A DNA stretch of 64,000 nt from contig NZ_JAFEUU010000001.1 of assembly GCF_017355885.1 (NCBI RefSeq), positions 558,001 through 622,000 of the forward strand. The letters are read 5' to 3'. The position numbers and the translations under genes are program-made. This DNA is from Sabulicella rubraurantiaca. GTDB lineage: Bacteria; Pseudomonadota; Alphaproteobacteria; Acetobacterales; Acetobacteraceae. Shown one piece after another: positions 10,314-21,211 of the stretch (positions within the stretch are counted from its first letter, which is position 1; each line of letters starts with the position of its first letter). The notes under the pieces were generated by a model, which did no database searches, was not told the DNA's origin, and was given only the letters and a program-made list of their open reading frames with translations.

Positions 10314-11104
10314 GCGTGTCCAGCGGAGGATGGGGGGGGCGGGTTGCGCCCGGCCAGCAGTCGAAGCCCCTCAAGCGTGATGTCAGGGTCCACCGTCTCG
10401 ATAAGGGTGGTTCCCTCGGCGAAGAGTGGGGCGAGACCGCCCGTTGCCACCACCTTCAGGCGCGGCTGTTCCGCCTCGGCCCGGATGCGGGAGATGATGC
10501 CCTCGATGAGTCCGACATAGCCCCAGAAGATGCCGGACTGCATGGCGCTGATCGTGTCGCGTCCGATGGCGGCCTGGGGGCGGCCGATACCAATGCGGGG
10601 CAGCCGGGCCGCGGCGCGGTGCAGCGCCTCGATGGAAAGGTTGATGCCGGGAGCGATGGCGCCTCCCAGGTAGTTCCCGGCATGGTCCACGACGTCGAAA
10701 GTGGTGGCGGTGCCGAAATCCACCACGATCAACGGGCCCTTGTAGTGGTGATGCGCAGCCAGGGCGTTCAGCAGGCGGTCCGCCCCCACCTCCTGAGGTC
10801 GGTCCACCATGATGCGGAATCCCCAGTCCAGCACCGAGCGCGCCACCAACGGCTCGCAGTCGAACCAGTCCCGCGACAAGCGACGGAGGTTGTAGAGCGC
10901 GGCGGGAACCACCGTGCCGATGGCGCAGCGGGTAATCTCGGCGGGGCGCAGGCCGGCATGGGTCATCAGAGTCAGCAGCCACACCGCGTATTCGTCGCTG
11001 GTGCGGTCGGCGCGGGTCGCGATGCGCCAGCGGCCGCGCCACTCCCTCCCGTCATGCACCGCGAAGACCACGTTGGTGTTGCCCGCGTCCACGGCCAGCA
11101 GCAT
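10310..11104 (-). CDS. coaX: type III pantothenate kinase
   Basis: This enzyme phosphorylates pantothenate in the first committed step of coenzyme A synthesis and belongs to the ASKHA fold. It has 264 residues, slightly longer than many CoaX. The phosphate loop [19 protein letters not shown] opens the protein. The motif with catalytic aspartate is [13 protein letters not shown], and the second nucleotide loop is [14 protein letters not shown]. The C-terminus contains a run of prolines encoded by a C8 tract (G8 on the plus strand, 10332-10339), a possible slippage site. It starts just downstream of birA (3 bases) and overlaps rnj by 4 bases. Confidence 0.95.
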   Translation of the reverse strand: MLLAVDAGNTNVVFAVHDGREWRGRWRIATRADRTSDEYAVWLLTLMTHAGLRPAEITRCAIGTVVPAALYNLRRLSRDWFDCEPLVARSVLDWGFRIMVDRPQEVGADRLLNALAAHHHYKGPLIVVDFGTATTFDVVDHAGNYLGGAIAPGINLSIEALHRAAARLPRIGIGRPQAAIGRDTISAMQSGIFWGYVGLIEGIISRIRAEAEQPRLKVVATGGLAPLFAEGTTLIETVDPDITLEGLRLLAGRNPPPPSSAGHA

Positions 11105-11107
11105 CGC

Positions 11108-11824
11108 CTAATCCCCTACCTCGCCCGCGAGGAAACGGTGCACCCGCCCCCCGGTCGCAAGCATCAGCCCGCCATCCTCGGCGAGCCCTTCATAGCGCCC
11201 CGAGACGGTGCCGGTACCCTGGCGCAGCGTCAGTGTTTCCCCGCGCGTCGGACCGGCCGCCTCCCAGCCCGCGCGGATAGGCGCGAAGCCTCCGACGAGG
11301 CGCCGCGTCATCCAGGCATCGAGGGAAACGAGAAGCGCCTCGGCAAATTCCTCGGGCACGACGGGGCCAAGCGCGGCGGTGGCGCGGCCCGGCACCTCCG
11401 GCGCATGGGCGAGGTTCACTCCGAAACCCAGCACCAGATGCGCGATGCCCCCCTGCCCGTCCACCGCCCCTTCCGCGAGGATGCCGGCGCATTTCGCGCC
11501 GTCCCGCAGCAGGTCATTCGGCCACTTCAGCGAAAGCCCGCTGGCGAAGCGCGATGCCGTCTCGTGCAGCGCGACGGCTGCGAGCAGCCCGTATTGCGGC
11601 AAGTCCCGAGCGGGTCCGCCGGGCCGCAGCAGCACCGACAGGGCGAGATTGCCCGACGGTCCTTCCCATCCTCGTCCCTCGCGGCCGCGCCCCGCCGTCT
11701 GGCGCCGCGCCATGACGGCGAGCCCATCAGGCTCGCCCGCTTCCGCCAGTCCGGAGACGAGGCTCTGGGTGCTTTCCAGTGCCTCGAAGATGCGCAACCG
11801 CCAGCGGGAGGCCGCGCCGCTCAC
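11108..11824 (-). CDS. birA: biotin-[acetyl-CoA-carboxylase] ligase
   Basis: This ligase attaches biotin to the carrier domain of acetyl-CoA carboxylase. The start chosen is the GTG at 11824, which overlaps the nuoN stop as GTGA and gives 238 residues, the length of single-domain BirA. There is no N-terminal DNA-binding repressor domain, so it should be a ligase only. The biotin/ATP loop is visible as ARRQTAGRGREGRGWEGPSG, and the catalytic core as LKWPNDLL followed by KCAGILAE. The longer open frame to 12148 lies inside nuoN and is not credible. Confidence 0.92.
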   Translation of the reverse strand: MSGAASRWRLRIFEALESTQSLVSGLAEAGEPDGLAVMARRQTAGRGREGRGWEGPSGNLALSVLLRPGGPARDLPQYGLLAAVALHETASRFASGLSLKWPNDLLRDGAKCAGILAEGAVDGQGGIAHLVLGFGVNLAHAPEVPGRATAALGPVVPEEFAEALLVSLDAWMTRRLVGGFAPIRAGWEAAGPTRGETLTLRQGTGTVSGRYEGLAEDGGLMLATGGRVHRFLAGEVGD

Positions 11825-13242
11825 CCCATCAGCGCCAACGCGGCCTGCCGCGCGGCGGCGAGGATGGGTGCGGGGAAGAGGAAGAACAGCGTGGTGAACA
11901 GCGCGGTCGCGCCCAGCACCACCGTCACTCCCCCGGCGCGCTGCTCGAAGCCCGGCTGCGGAGCGTCGAAATACATCACCTTTACGATGCGCAGGTAGTA
12001 GTAGGCCGACACGACGGAGGAGATGACACCCACCGTCGCAAGCACCCAGAACCCCTGCTCCACCGCCGGCAGCAGCACGTAGAGCTTGGCGAAAAAGCCA
12101 GCGAGCGGCGGGATGCCCGCCATGGAGAACATGAAGATGGCCATGCACAGCGCCATCATCGAGTCGTTGCGGCCCAGCCCGGCGAGATCCTCGACGCCTT
12201 CCACCGCGCGGCCATTGCGGCGCATCGCGATCAGCACCGCGAAGGCACCCAGATTCATGGCGATGTAGATGCTAATATAGACCAGCACCCCGCGAAGGCC
12301 GCTTTCGCCGCCGACAGCGAGGCCCATCAGGACGAAGCCGACATGGCCGATGGAGGAATAGGCCATCAGGCGCTTGATGTTACTCTGGCCGATCGCGGCA
12401 AAGGCCCCAAGCACCATCGAGCCGAGCGAGGCCAGCACGATGATCTGCTGCCATTGGTCGGACAGCTCGGAGAACGGCCCGGCCAGCACGCGCACGAGGA
12501 GCGCGACCCCCGCCACCTTGGGTGCGGCGGAGAAAAAGGCTGTGACCGGCGTCGGCGCGCCCTCATAGACGTCGGGTGTCCACATGTGGAACGGCACCGC
12601 CGCGATCTTGAAGGCCAGAGCCGCGATGATGAACACGATGCCTACCACGACGCCCGCGCTTACCCCTGCCTCGGCGGAGAGCGCGTCGGCCAGCCGATCG
12701 AAATTTGTCGTGCCGGCAAAGCCATAGACCAGCGACGCCCCGTAGAGCAGCAGGCCCGAGGAAAGCGCGCCCAGCACGAAGTACTTCAGCCCTGCTTCCG
12801 CCGAGCGCGGGTTGTCGCGGTCGAACCCCGCTAGGACGTAGAGCGGCAACGACAGAAGCTCGAGCCCGAGATACAGGCTCATCAGGTCGTTGGCCGAGAT
12901 CATGACCATCATCCCGAGCGTGGCGAAGAGCGCCAGCACCGGGAACTCGAAGCGCGACAGGCCCTCCTTCTCATTCCAGTCGAGGGCGACAAGGAGCGAG
13001 AGCGACCCTGCGGCCAGCGCCAGGATCTTCATGAAGGAAGAGAAGCTGTCCGAGACGTATTGCCCGCCGAAGCCCGTGCCCTCGGGCTGCATCAGCACGA
13101 GCACGCCTGTGACGAGGAAGGCACCGATCGTCGCCATGGCGACGGGGAAGGTCATGTCCCGCCGGGGTACGACCCCGATCAGCAGGATGGCGCAGCCCGC
13201 GAGCGCGAGCACGATTTCAGGAAGGGCGATCTGCCAGTTCAT
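11821..13242 (-). CDS. nuoN: NADH-quinone oxidoreductase subunit N
   Basis: This is an antiporter-like, proton-pumping membrane subunit of complex I, 473 residues with about 14 predicted helices. The start is the ATG at 13242 ([16 protein letters not shown]), which overlaps the nuoM stop as ATGA; the longer open frame to 13356 is out of register with the family. The conserved discontinuous-helix region is seen around [20 protein letters not shown], and the [16 protein letters not shown] segment carries the pump lysine. It is the last gene of the collinear nuo operon. Confidence 0.96.
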   Translation of the reverse strand: MNWQIALPEIVLALAGCAILLIGVVPRRDMTFPVAMATIGAFLVTGVLVLMQPEGTGFGGQYVSDSFSSFMKILALAAGSLSLLVALDWNEKEGLSRFEFPVLALFATLGMMVMISANDLMSLYLGLELLSLPLYVLAGFDRDNPRSAEAGLKYFVLGALSSGLLLYGASLVYGFAGTTNFDRLADALSAEAGVSAGVVVGIVFIIAALAFKIAAVPFHMWTPDVYEGAPTPVTAFFSAAPKVAGVALLVRVLAGPFSELSDQWQQIIVLASLGSMVLGAFAAIGQSNIKRLMAYSSIGHVGFVLMGLAVGGESGLRGVLVYISIYIAMNLGAFAVLIAMRRNGRAVEGVEDLAGLGRNDSMMALCMAIFMFSMAGIPPLAGFFAKLYVLLPAVEQGFWVLATVGVISSVVSAYYYLRIVKVMYFDAPQPGFEQRAGGVTVVLGATALFTTLFFLFPAPILAAARQAALALMG

Positions 13243-14756
13243 GGAAGCCCCGCGAGCCGGGAGGCGGCCTGCACCGCAGCCTGGTGTTGCTCCACCAGCT
13301 GCGACACGGTCACCGAGAAGAAGGAAAGGAAAGATTGCGGATAGATGCCCATCCACAACGTCAGTGCGATCAGCGGCGCGAAGGTCGCATACTCGCGCGG
13401 GCTGAGGTCGAGTAGCGAGCGCAGGTCATCCCTCGTGATGCGGCCGAACGCCACGCGCCGGTACAGGTAGAGCATGTAGGCCGCGCCGAGGATCATGCCG
13501 AGCGCAGCGCCCAGCGCCACCCAGGGGCTGACGGACCACGCGCCGACGATCACCAGGAACTCGCCGGGGAAGCCCGCCGTACCCGGCAGCGCGACGCTGC
13601 CCATGGTGAAGAGCATAAAGACCAGCGCATAGGCCGGCATGATCTTGGCCACCCCGCCATAGCGCGCGATCTCGCGCGAATGGATGCGGTCATACAGCAC
13701 GCCGACGCAAAGGAAGAGCGCGCCCGACACGACGCCATGCGCCAGCATGGTGAAGAGGGCGCCCTCGATTCCCTGCTGGTTGAAGGTGAAGATGCCAAGC
13801 GTGACGATGCCCATATGCGCCACCGAGGAGTAGGCGATGAGCTTCTTCATGTCCTGCTGCGCCAGCGCGACCAGCGAGGTGTAGACCACCGCCACCACCG
13901 ACAACACGTAGATGAAGGGCGCGAAATAGGCCGAGGCCTCCGGCAGGAGGGGCAGCGAGAAGCGCAGGAACCCATAGGCCCCCATCTTCAGCAGCACGCC
14001 CGCGAGGATGACGGAGCCAGCCGTCGGCGCCTCCACGTGCGCATCGGGAAGCCAGGTGTGGACCGGCCACATCGGCACCTTCACGGCGAAGGACGCGAAG
14101 AAGGCCAGGAACAGCCAGACCTGGACACCGAACGGGATCTCGAACTCCGCCAGCTCCGGGATGCTGGTCGTGCCCGCGCTGAACCACAGCACGATGATCG
14201 CCAGCAGCATCAGCACCGAGCCGAGCAGCGTGTAGAGGAAGAACTTGTAGGCGGCATAGACGCGCCGCGCCCCACCCCAGATCCCGATGATGAGGAACAT
14301 CGGGATCAGCACGCCCTCGAAGAAGACGTAGAACAGGATGAAGTCCATCGCGCAGAACATGCCGACCATCATCGTCTCCAGGACGAGGAAGGCGACCATG
14401 TACTCCCGCACCCGGTTCTCCACGCTCTCCCAAGAGGCGAGGATGCAGAGCGGCGTCAGCGCGGTGGAAAGCAGGACGAACAGCACGGAAATGCCGTCCA
14501 CGCCCATCATGTAGTTGACGCCGAACTCCGGCAGCCAAGAGAGCTGCTCGACGAACTGGAAGTCCGGGCTCGACTTGTCGAAGCGGAACCAGAGGATCAG
14601 CGACAGGACGAAGGTGATCAGGCTGGTCCAGAGCGCAGTCCAACGAGCGTTGGAAGCGACAACCGCATCCTCGCCACGCACGCTCATGATGATCAGCGCT
14701 CCGGCCAGTGGCAGGAAGGTCAGGAGCGAAAGGAGGGGAAATCCCGCGGCGTTCAT
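13239..14756 (-). CDS. nuoM: NADH-quinone oxidoreductase subunit M
   Basis: This is an antiporter-like proton-pumping subunit of complex I, 505 residues and highly hydrophobic. Conserved segments include the [20 protein letters not shown] motif of the broken helix and [15 protein letters not shown] with its essential lysine. An N-terminal glutamate lies in the helix before ENRVREYM. It is separated from nuoL by 3 bases and overlaps nuoN by 4. Confidence 0.97.
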   Translation of the reverse strand: MNAAGFPLLSLLTFLPLAGALIIMSVRGEDAVVASNARWTALWTSLITFVLSLILWFRFDKSSPDFQFVEQLSWLPEFGVNYMMGVDGISVLFVLLSTALTPLCILASWESVENRVREYMVAFLVLETMMVGMFCAMDFILFYVFFEGVLIPMFLIIGIWGGARRVYAAYKFFLYTLLGSVLMLLAIIVLWFSAGTTSIPELAEFEIPFGVQVWLFLAFFASFAVKVPMWPVHTWLPDAHVEAPTAGSVILAGVLLKMGAYGFLRFSLPLLPEASAYFAPFIYVLSVVAVVYTSLVALAQQDMKKLIAYSSVAHMGIVTLGIFTFNQQGIEGALFTMLAHGVVSGALFLCVGVLYDRIHSREIARYGGVAKIMPAYALVFMLFTMGSVALPGTAGFPGEFLVIVGAWSVSPWVALGAALGMILGAAYMLYLYRRVAFGRITRDDLRSLLDLSPREYATFAPLIALTLWMGIYPQSFLSFFSVTVSQLVEQHQAAVQAASRLAGLP

Positions 14757-14759
14757 CGG

Positions 14760-16670
14760 TCAGGCGCCCACAAGGAAGATGGTGATGAAGAGGACGAGGC
14801 CGATGATCATGGCGAAGGCGTAGTTCGCCACCCGCCCGGTCTGCAGCCGCACGGCGCCGCGCGCGGCGCCCGCCGCGACAGAAGCCGCGCCGTTCGGCAT
14901 GCCGTCGATGATCCGTACATCGCCGATCTGCCAGAACTGCACCGCGAGGCGCCGCGCCGGCTGGACGAAGATGCGGTCATACAGCTCGTCGAAATACCAC
15001 TTGTTGAGGAGAAACCGGTGAAGCCCCGGCACGGCGGCCGCGATGCGCGCCGGCACCCGCGGCAGGAAGCCGTAGAGCAGCACGGCGAGCGCAATGCCCG
15101 ACACGGCGGTGACCTTCGCCACGGTTGGCACCCAATGCGGCGCGTGGTGCAGCGCCTCCATCATGTGCTTGGCCGGGAGGTTGAAGATCGCGCCGTTCCA
15201 GAACTGCTCCTGTAGGTCGCCGATGAAGTAGGGCGCGAAGATGAATCCCGTCGCGACCGCACCGGCCGAGAGGATCAGCAACGGGATCAGCATCACCGCC
15301 GGGCTTTCGTGCACATGCGCCATCGTTTCCGCATCCGCCCGCGGCGCTCCATGGAAGGTGAGGATCAGGAGGCGCCAGGAATAGAAGGCCGTCAGGAAAG
15401 CGGCTAAGATCCCGCAGGCGAAGGCATAGGTACCCACACCGGATTGCGCGGCGATCGCGCCCTCCAGGATGGCGTCCTTCGAATAATAGCCGGCAAAGAT
15501 CGGGATGCCTGCCAGCGCCAGCGAGCCGGTCCACATCACCACGTAGGTTACGGGGATCTTGCGCCAGATGCCCCCCATGCGTCGGATGTCCTGCTCGTCG
15601 CTCATCGCATGGATGACGGAGCCGGCGCCTAGGAAGAGCAGCGCCTTGAAGAAGGCATGGGTGAAGAGGTGGAACATCGCCGCCTGGTACAGCCCAACGC
15701 CCGCGGCGAAGAACATGTAACCCAGCTGCGAGCAGGTCGAGTAGGCGATGATTCGCTTGATGTCGTTCTGCACGCAGCCAATCGTTGCGGCGAAGATCGC
15801 GGTTGTCGCACCCACCACCGTCACCACGGACAGGGCGAAGGGCGCATACTCCATCACCGGCGACATGCGGCACATCAGGAACACGCCCGCCGTCACCATC
15901 GTCGCGGCATGAATCAGCGCGGAGACCGGGGTCGGGCCCTCCATCGCATCCGGCAGCCAGGTGTGCAGACCAATCTGTGCCGACTTGCCACAAGCCCCCA
16001 GGAACAGCAGCAGCCCGATCAGCTCGAGGGACGGCACACCCAGGAAGGTGTCCCCGGCCTGCTCCGCCGCAGCGGAGAAGATGGCGTCGAACTCCAGCGA
16101 GCCGAAGGTCCAGAAGGTCAGCGCCATACCGAGCATGAAGAACAGGTCGCCGACGCGGTTCACGATGAAGGCCTTCATCGCCGCCGCGTTCGCGCTTTCC
16201 TTCTCGTACCAGTAGCCGATGAGCAGGTAGCTCGCGAGGCCGACGCCTTCCCAGCCGAAGAAAAGCTGGACGAGGTTGTCTGCCGTCACCAGCATCAACA
16301 TCATGAAGGTGAAGAGCGACAGGTAGGCGAAGAAGCGCGACGGCGTCTCGTCATGCGACATGTAGCCGACGCTGTAGAGATGGATCAGCGTGGAGATGAA
16401 GGTCACCATCCCCACCATGACCGCGCTCAACGTGTCGTAGCGCAGCGACCAGGCGAATTCGAGATCGCCCACGTCCATCCAAGTGAACAGCAGCTCGGTC
16501 GCGGGCTGGCCGCCCAGCGCGACCTGGAAGAAGGCCGAGACGCCGCAGATCGCGGCGAGCACCATGCAGATCACCGTGGACCACATGGCCGCCCGGTCGC
16601 CGATCCAGCGGCCGAAGAATCCGCTGACGGTGGCGCCCAAGAGCGGGAAGAAGACGGCTCCGACGAACAT
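14760..16670 (-). CDS. nuoL: NADH-quinone oxidoreductase subunit L
   Basis: This is the distal proton-pumping subunit of complex I, 636 residues. It has the antiporter core (SAQIGLHTWLPDAMEGPTPV, NDIKRIIAYSTCSQLGY) and the C-terminal extension that forms the long lateral helix along the membrane arm. The region around LLNKWYFDELYDRIFVQPAR is typical of that extension. It lies between nuoK (4 bases upstream) and nuoM. Confidence 0.97.
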   Translation of the reverse strand: MFVGAVFFPLLGATVSGFFGRWIGDRAAMWSTVICMVLAAICGVSAFFQVALGGQPATELLFTWMDVGDLEFAWSLRYDTLSAVMVGMVTFISTLIHLYSVGYMSHDETPSRFFAYLSLFTFMMLMLVTADNLVQLFFGWEGVGLASYLLIGYWYEKESANAAAMKAFIVNRVGDLFFMLGMALTFWTFGSLEFDAIFSAAAEQAGDTFLGVPSLELIGLLLFLGACGKSAQIGLHTWLPDAMEGPTPVSALIHAATMVTAGVFLMCRMSPVMEYAPFALSVVTVVGATTAIFAATIGCVQNDIKRIIAYSTCSQLGYMFFAAGVGLYQAAMFHLFTHAFFKALLFLGAGSVIHAMSDEQDIRRMGGIWRKIPVTYVVMWTGSLALAGIPIFAGYYSKDAILEGAIAAQSGVGTYAFACGILAAFLTAFYSWRLLILTFHGAPRADAETMAHVHESPAVMLIPLLILSAGAVATGFIFAPYFIGDLQEQFWNGAIFNLPAKHMMEALHHAPHWVPTVAKVTAVSGIALAVLLYGFLPRVPARIAAAVPGLHRFLLNKWYFDELYDRIFVQPARRLAVQFWQIGDVRIIDGMPNGAASVAAGAARGAVRLQTGRVANYAFAMIIGLVLFITIFLVGA

Positions 16671-16674
16671 GCGC

Positions 16675-16986
16675 CTAACCCTTCAGCGTCGAGACGTCCT
16701 CGACCTCGATGGTCCCGCGGTTGCGGAAGTAGATGACGACGATGGCGAGGCCGATCGCGGCCTCGGCGGCGGCGACGGTCAGGATGAACATCGCGAAGAC
16801 CTGCCCGGCCAAGTCACCCAGCTGGGCCGAGAAGGCCACCAGGTTCAGGTTGACCGAGAGCAGGATCAGCTCGACCGACATGAGGATGACGATGACGTTC
16901 TTGCGGTTCATGAAGATACCGAAGACGCCCAGCACGAAGAGGATGGCGCCCACCACGAGGTAGTGCGCGAGACCGACCGCCAGCAT
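16675..16986 (-). CDS. nuoK: NADH-quinone oxidoreductase subunit K
   Basis: This small three-helix membrane subunit of complex I has 103 residues, the usual length. The conserved buried glutamates of helices 2 and 3 are visible in [15 protein letters not shown] and [14 protein letters not shown]. Its ATG overlaps the nuoJ stop by one base (TGATG). Confidence 0.97.
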   Translation of the reverse strand: MLAVGLAHYLVVGAILFVLGVFGIFMNRKNVIVILMSVELILLSVNLNLVAFSAQLGDLAGQVFAMFILTVAAAEAAIGLAIVVIYFRNRGTIEVEDVSTLKG

Positions 16987-17681
16987 CAGTGGTGCCCCCC
17001 ATGGCCATGGCCATCATGCGCGACAGGCTTCGGCTTCTCCTTCGGCTCGGGCGGAAGCGGGCGCAGGATGGACTCGCGCGTGATCCCCTGCCCCGGCGCC
17101 GGGCTCTGCATGGACAGGATGGAGGTGCGGGCGATCTGAGCGCCGATGTCCTGGCGCCGTGAATGCGCCGGCTTGTCGCGCAGGGTCAGCACGATGGCCC
17201 CAATCATGGCGACCAGCAGGATCAGCCCCGCCGCCTGGAACAGGAAGATGTAGTCCGTGTAGATCAACCGCCCCAGCGCCTCGGTGTTGGAGACGCCCTC
17301 GGGCACGGGAGCCAAACGCAGGTCGCCGGCATCGGGTGCGAAGTTCCAGGCGCCCAGCACCAGCAGGAGCTCCAGGAACAGAATGCCGCCCACCACGGCA
17401 CCGAAGGGCGCATAGCGCTGGAACCCCTCGCGCAGCTGGCTGAAGTCGATGTCCAGCATCATCACGACGAAGAGGAAGAGCACCGCGACGGCGCCGACAT
17501 AGACGATGACCAGAATCATCGCCAGGAACTCGGCCCCCGCCAACAGGAACAGCGCTGCCGCGTTGAAGAAGGCGAGGATCAGGTACAGCACCGAGTGCAC
17601 AGGATTGCGCGAGGTGACGACCATCACCGCCGACGCGACGAGGACCGCCGCGAAGACGTAGAAAGCAAGGGCGGCGATCAT
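16986..17681 (-). CDS. nuoJ: NADH-quinone oxidoreductase subunit J
   Basis: This five-helix membrane subunit of complex I has 231 residues from the ATG at 17681 ([20 protein letters not shown]), which overlaps the nuoI stop as ATGA. The longer frame to 17729 adds non-homologous residues. The pi-bulge helix is recognisable in [20 protein letters not shown]. The tail is histidine- and glycine-rich ([10 protein letters not shown]), a C-terminal decoration that may bind metal but has no known role. Confidence 0.96.
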   Translation of the reverse strand: MIAALAFYVFAAVLVASAVMVVTSRNPVHSVLYLILAFFNAAALFLLAGAEFLAMILVIVYVGAVAVLFLFVVMMLDIDFSQLREGFQRYAPFGAVVGGILFLELLLVLGAWNFAPDAGDLRLAPVPEGVSNTEALGRLIYTDYIFLFQAAGLILLVAMIGAIVLTLRDKPAHSRRQDIGAQIARTSILSMQSPAPGQGITRESILRPLPPEPKEKPKPVAHDGHGHGGHH

Positions 17682-18166
17682 CGGTAGGGCGCGTCCAGTT
17701 CGAGGCGCTTGGCCAGCACCGGCTCCCACCGGTCGCCATTCGCCAGCAGCTTCTCCTTGTCATAGAGCAGCTCCTCGCGGCTCTCGACGGCGAATTCGAG
17801 GTTCGGCCCCTCGACGATGGCATCAACCGGGCAGGCCTCCTCGCAGAGACCGCAATAGATGCACTTGGTCATGTCGATGTCATAGCGGGTGGTGCGCCGG
17901 CTGCCATCCTCGCGGGGCTCCGCCTCGATGGTGATGGCCAGGGCTGGGCACACTGCCTCACACAGCTTGCATGCGATGCAACGCTCTTCCCCGTTCGGGT
18001 AACGGCGCAGCCCGTGCTCGCCCTTGAAGCGGGGCGAGAGGGGTGACTTCTCATGCGGGTAGTTGATCGTCGCCTTACGGCTGAAGAACTGCTTCAGCGT
18101 CAGTGCCATTCCACCGACCAGCTCGGTCAGCAGGAAGGATCGGGCGAAGCGGTCGAGCGTCATCAT
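17678..18166 (-). CDS. nuoI: NADH-quinone oxidoreductase subunit I
   Basis: This peripheral-arm ferredoxin-like subunit of complex I carries clusters N6a and N6b. It has 162 residues. The two tetracysteine motifs are [13 protein letters not shown] (C63, C66, C69, C73) and [13 protein letters not shown] (C102, C105, C108, C112). The N-terminal amphipathic helix anchors it to the membrane arm. It overlaps nuoH and nuoJ by four bases on each side. Confidence 0.97.
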   Translation of the reverse strand: MMTLDRFARSFLLTELVGGMALTLKQFFSRKATINYPHEKSPLSPRFKGEHGLRRYPNGEERCIACKLCEAVCPALAITIEAEPREDGSRRTTRYDIDMTKCIYCGLCEEACPVDAIVEGPNLEFAVESREELLYDKEKLLANGDRWEPVLAKRLELDAPYR

Positions 18167-19173
18167 GCCGGAAGCAGCCCCGTGATCTTAAGGAACCCCG
18201 CCGTGAGAACCAGCCAGAGCAGCGAGAAGGGCAGGAACACCTTCCAGCCCAGCCGCATCAGCTGGTCATAGCGGTAGCGCGGGAAGGTCGCGCGCACCCA
18301 GAGGAAGAAGAACAGCACCAGAGCGATCTTGAGCGCGAACCACACCGGGCCCGGGATCCAGGTGAAAGGCTCCATGTGCAGCGGCGGATACCAGCCTCCG
18401 AGGAAGAGGATGGTCGTCAGCGCGCTCATCAGGATCATGTTTGCGTATTCGCCGAGGAAGAACAACGCAAAGCTCATCGAGCTGTATTCGACGAAGAACC
18501 CGGCCACCAGCTCCGACTCGCCTTCCGGCAAGTCGAACGGGGCACGGTTCGTCTCGGCCAGGGCCGAAATGAAGAAGATCACGAACATCGGGAAGAGCGG
18601 GATGAAGAACCAGAGATTCTCCTGTGCCCGCACGACTTCCGTCAGGTTCAGCGAGCCGACGCAAAGCAAGACCGTGACGATGACGAAGCCGATCGAGACC
18701 TCGTAGCTCACCATCTGCGCGGCGGAGCGGAGCGCGCCGAGGAAGGCGTACTTCGAGTTCGAGGCCCAGCCGGCGATGATGATGCCGTAGACGCCCAGGC
18801 TGCTGATAGCGAAAAGGTAGAGGACACCGACATTGATGTCGGCGATGGCCCAGCCATCGTTCACCGGGATCACCGCCCAGGCCAGCATCGCCAGCATGAA
18901 GGTCAGCATCGGCGCGGCCATGAAGAGCAGCCGCGACGCGCCGGATGGGATGATCGTCTCCTTCATCAGCATCTTCAGCGCGTCGGCGAAAGGCTGCAGC
19001 AGGCCGAAGGGGCCGACCACGTTCGGGCCCTTCCGCATCTGCATCGCGGCCAGGACCTTGCGCTCGGCCCAGGTCAGGTAGGCAACGGCGATCAGCACCG
19101 GCACGAGAAGCGCCAGGGTCTGTGCAACGGTCAGGGCCAGCACCCCGACTGGCGTATTGAGGAAGTCGGTCAT
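18163..19173 (-). CDS. nuoH: NADH-quinone oxidoreductase subunit H
   Basis: This membrane subunit forms the quinone chamber between the two arms of complex I. The start is the ATG at 19173 ([18 protein letters not shown]), giving 336 residues; the upstream extension to 19212 is arginine-rich and lies in the nuoG reading region. The conserved quinone-site loop is visible as [20 protein letters not shown]. The gene starts 5 bases after nuoG ends. Confidence 0.97.
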   Translation of the reverse strand: MTDFLNTPVGVLALTVAQTLALLVPVLIAVAYLTWAERKVLAAMQMRKGPNVVGPFGLLQPFADALKMLMKETIIPSGASRLLFMAAPMLTFMLAMLAWAVIPVNDGWAIADINVGVLYLFAISSLGVYGIIIAGWASNSKYAFLGALRSAAQMVSYEVSIGFVIVTVLLCVGSLNLTEVVRAQENLWFFIPLFPMFVIFFISALAETNRAPFDLPEGESELVAGFFVEYSSMSFALFFLGEYANMILMSALTTILFLGGWYPPLHMEPFTWIPGPVWFALKIALVLFFFLWVRATFPRYRYDQLMRLGWKVFLPFSLLWLVLTAGFLKITGLLPA

Positions 19174-19177
19174 GCCC

Positions 19178-21205
19178 TCACTCCGCCGCGATCGCCGGCT
19201 GCGGCGCCACATAGGTAGCGGCGCATTCCGCCATCACCGCGCTGGCGCGGGAGATAGGGTCCACCTGCCAATAGTTGGTGATGGCCGGCACGAAGGGCTC
19301 GCCAGAGAGCGGCCCCTCCCCGCCCGGCCCCGCGCTGTCCGTGCAGCCGCGCACCGGGCCGGCATTCAGCCGGGCCAGCGCCGGGTGGTTCGCCGCCATC
19401 TCGCCGCGCAGCGCGTCCAGCGTGTCGAAGGGAAGCGTCACGCCCAGGAACTGCGACGCGGCGCGGATGATGCGCCAATCCTCGCGAGCCTCACCGGGTG
19501 GCATGGTGGACAGGCGGCCGCGCTGCACGCGCCCTTCCGTGTTCACGTAGGTGCCGTCCTTCTCGGTATAGGCTGCGCCCGGCAGGATCACGTCGGCGCG
19601 CGCAGCGGCGCGGTCCCCGTGGTGGCCTTGGTAGACGACGAAGGTGCCGGCCGGGATGCGCGCCACGTCAAACTCGTCCGCGGCGAGGAGCCACAGCGCA
19701 TTCACGCCACCGCCCAGCATCCCCTCGACATCATGGCCGCCCTCGCCCGGGACGAAGCCGACATCCAGCGCTCCTACCTGACCACCGAAATGGTGCAGCA
19801 AATTGAAGCCGTGCCAGTCCTCGCGGAGCGCATTGACGCTGGCCGCGAGATCCCAGGCGGCCTTCAGCACCGCCGCGCCATCGGGTCGCGCCAAGGCGCC
19901 GCGCCCGAGGATGATCATCGGCCGCTCTGCGCCTTCCAGGAAGGAAGCGGCGGCGGCGATGTCCTGCGGCCCCGTGCCGAGCCGCTCAGCGGCATAGGTC
20001 AGCTCCGCGTCTGGGCCGATCATGCCGACGCGGAAGCCGCCAGCCAGCCAGCGGCGGCGGATGCGCGCGTTCAGCACCGGAGATTCCAGACGCGGGTTGC
20101 TGCCGATGATCACCAGCGCGTCAGCGTCGTCGATACCGGCGATGCCGCTGTTGAACAGGTAGAAATCAGGCCGGGACGCGTCGAGCCGCGCCCCGTCCTG
20201 CCGCGCATCGTAGCTGGTCGAGCCGAGCGCGTTCAGCATCTGCTTCAGCGCGAAGAGGCTCTCGGCGTCGCAGGTGTCACCGGCGATGGCGCCCAGGCGC
20301 TTGCCCTTGAGGCCCGCCGCGACAGCCTGGAACGCCTCGGCCCAGGAGGCCGCGACCAGCTTGCCATCGCGCCGCACCCAGGGGCGGTCGAGGCGACGGC
20401 GCTTCAGACCGTCGATCGCGAAACGCGACCGGTCGGCCAGCCACTCCTCGTTCACCTCGTCATTCTGGCGCGGCAGGACGCGCAGCACCTCGCCCGCGCG
20501 GACATCCACGCGGACGGGGGCGCCGAGCGCGTCCATCACGTCCACGCTCTCGATCTTCGAGAGTTCCCAAGGGCGGGATATGAAGGCGTAGGGACGGCTG
20601 GTCAGCGCACCGACCGGACAGATGTCGATCAGGTTGCCGGAAAGCTCCGTGCTCAGCGCCTTCTCGACATAGGTGCCAATCTCCATCTGCTCGCCGCGGC
20701 CCGTCGCGCCCATCTCGGGCACGCCAGCCACTTCCTGCGAGAAGCGGACGCAGCGCGTGCAATGGATGCAACGGTTCATGATCGTCTTGATCAGCGGACC
20801 GACATACTTGTCCTTCACCGCCCGCTTGCCCTCCTCGTAGCGGGAGAAGGACTTGCCGTAGGCCACTGCCTGGTCCTGCAGGTCGCACTCGCCGCCCTGG
20901 TCGCAGATCGGGCAGTCGAGTGGGTGGTTGATCAGCAGGAACTCCATGACGCCGCGCCGCGCCTTCCGCACGGTCTCGGTGTCGGTGAAGATCTTCATGC
21001 CGTCCATGACCGGGTAGGCGCAGGAGGCGACGGGCTTCGGCGCCTTCTCCACCTCCACGAGGCACATGCGGCAATTGCCGGCGACGCTCAGCCGCTCATG
21101 ATAGCAGAAGCGCGGGATTTCCTTCCCCGCTGCCTCGCAGGCCTGGAGTGCCGAGGCGCCATTCGGCACCTCGACCTCGATGCCATCGACCGTGACCTTG
21201 GCCAT
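19178..21205 (-). CDS. nuoG: NADH-quinone oxidoreductase subunit G
   Basis: This is the large iron-sulfur subunit of the complex I hydrophilic arm, 675 residues (shorter than the 908 of E. coli, as usual in alphaproteobacteria). The N-terminal 2Fe-2S site uses C34, C45, C48 and C62. The His-Cys cluster region is [15 protein letters not shown] and the second 4Fe-4S site is [11 protein letters not shown] molybdopterin-oxidoreductase-like domain without cofactor fills the C-terminal two thirds. Six bases separate it from nuoF. Confidence 0.96.
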   Translation of the reverse strand: MAKVTVDGIEVEVPNGASALQACEAAGKEIPRFCYHERLSVAGNCRMCLVEVEKAPKPVASCAYPVMDGMKIFTDTETVRKARRGVMEFLLINHPLDCPICDQGGECDLQDQAVAYGKSFSRYEEGKRAVKDKYVGPLIKTIMNRCIHCTRCVRFSQEVAGVPEMGATGRGEQMEIGTYVEKALSTELSGNLIDICPVGALTSRPYAFISRPWELSKIESVDVMDALGAPVRVDVRAGEVLRVLPRQNDEVNEEWLADRSRFAIDGLKRRRLDRPWVRRDGKLVAASWAEAFQAVAAGLKGKRLGAIAGDTCDAESLFALKQMLNALGSTSYDARQDGARLDASRPDFYLFNSGIAGIDDADALVIIGSNPRLESPVLNARIRRRWLAGGFRVGMIGPDAELTYAAERLGTGPQDIAAAASFLEGAERPMIILGRGALARPDGAAVLKAAWDLAASVNALREDWHGFNLLHHFGGQVGALDVGFVPGEGGHDVEGMLGGGVNALWLLAADEFDVARIPAGTFVVYQGHHGDRAAARADVILPGAAYTEKDGTYVNTEGRVQRGRLSTMPPGEAREDWRIIRAASQFLGVTLPFDTLDALRGEMAANHPALARLNAGPVRGCTDSAGPGGEGPLSGEPFVPAITNYWQVDPISRASAVMAECAATYVAPQPAIAAE

Positions 21206-21211
21206 CGTTGC

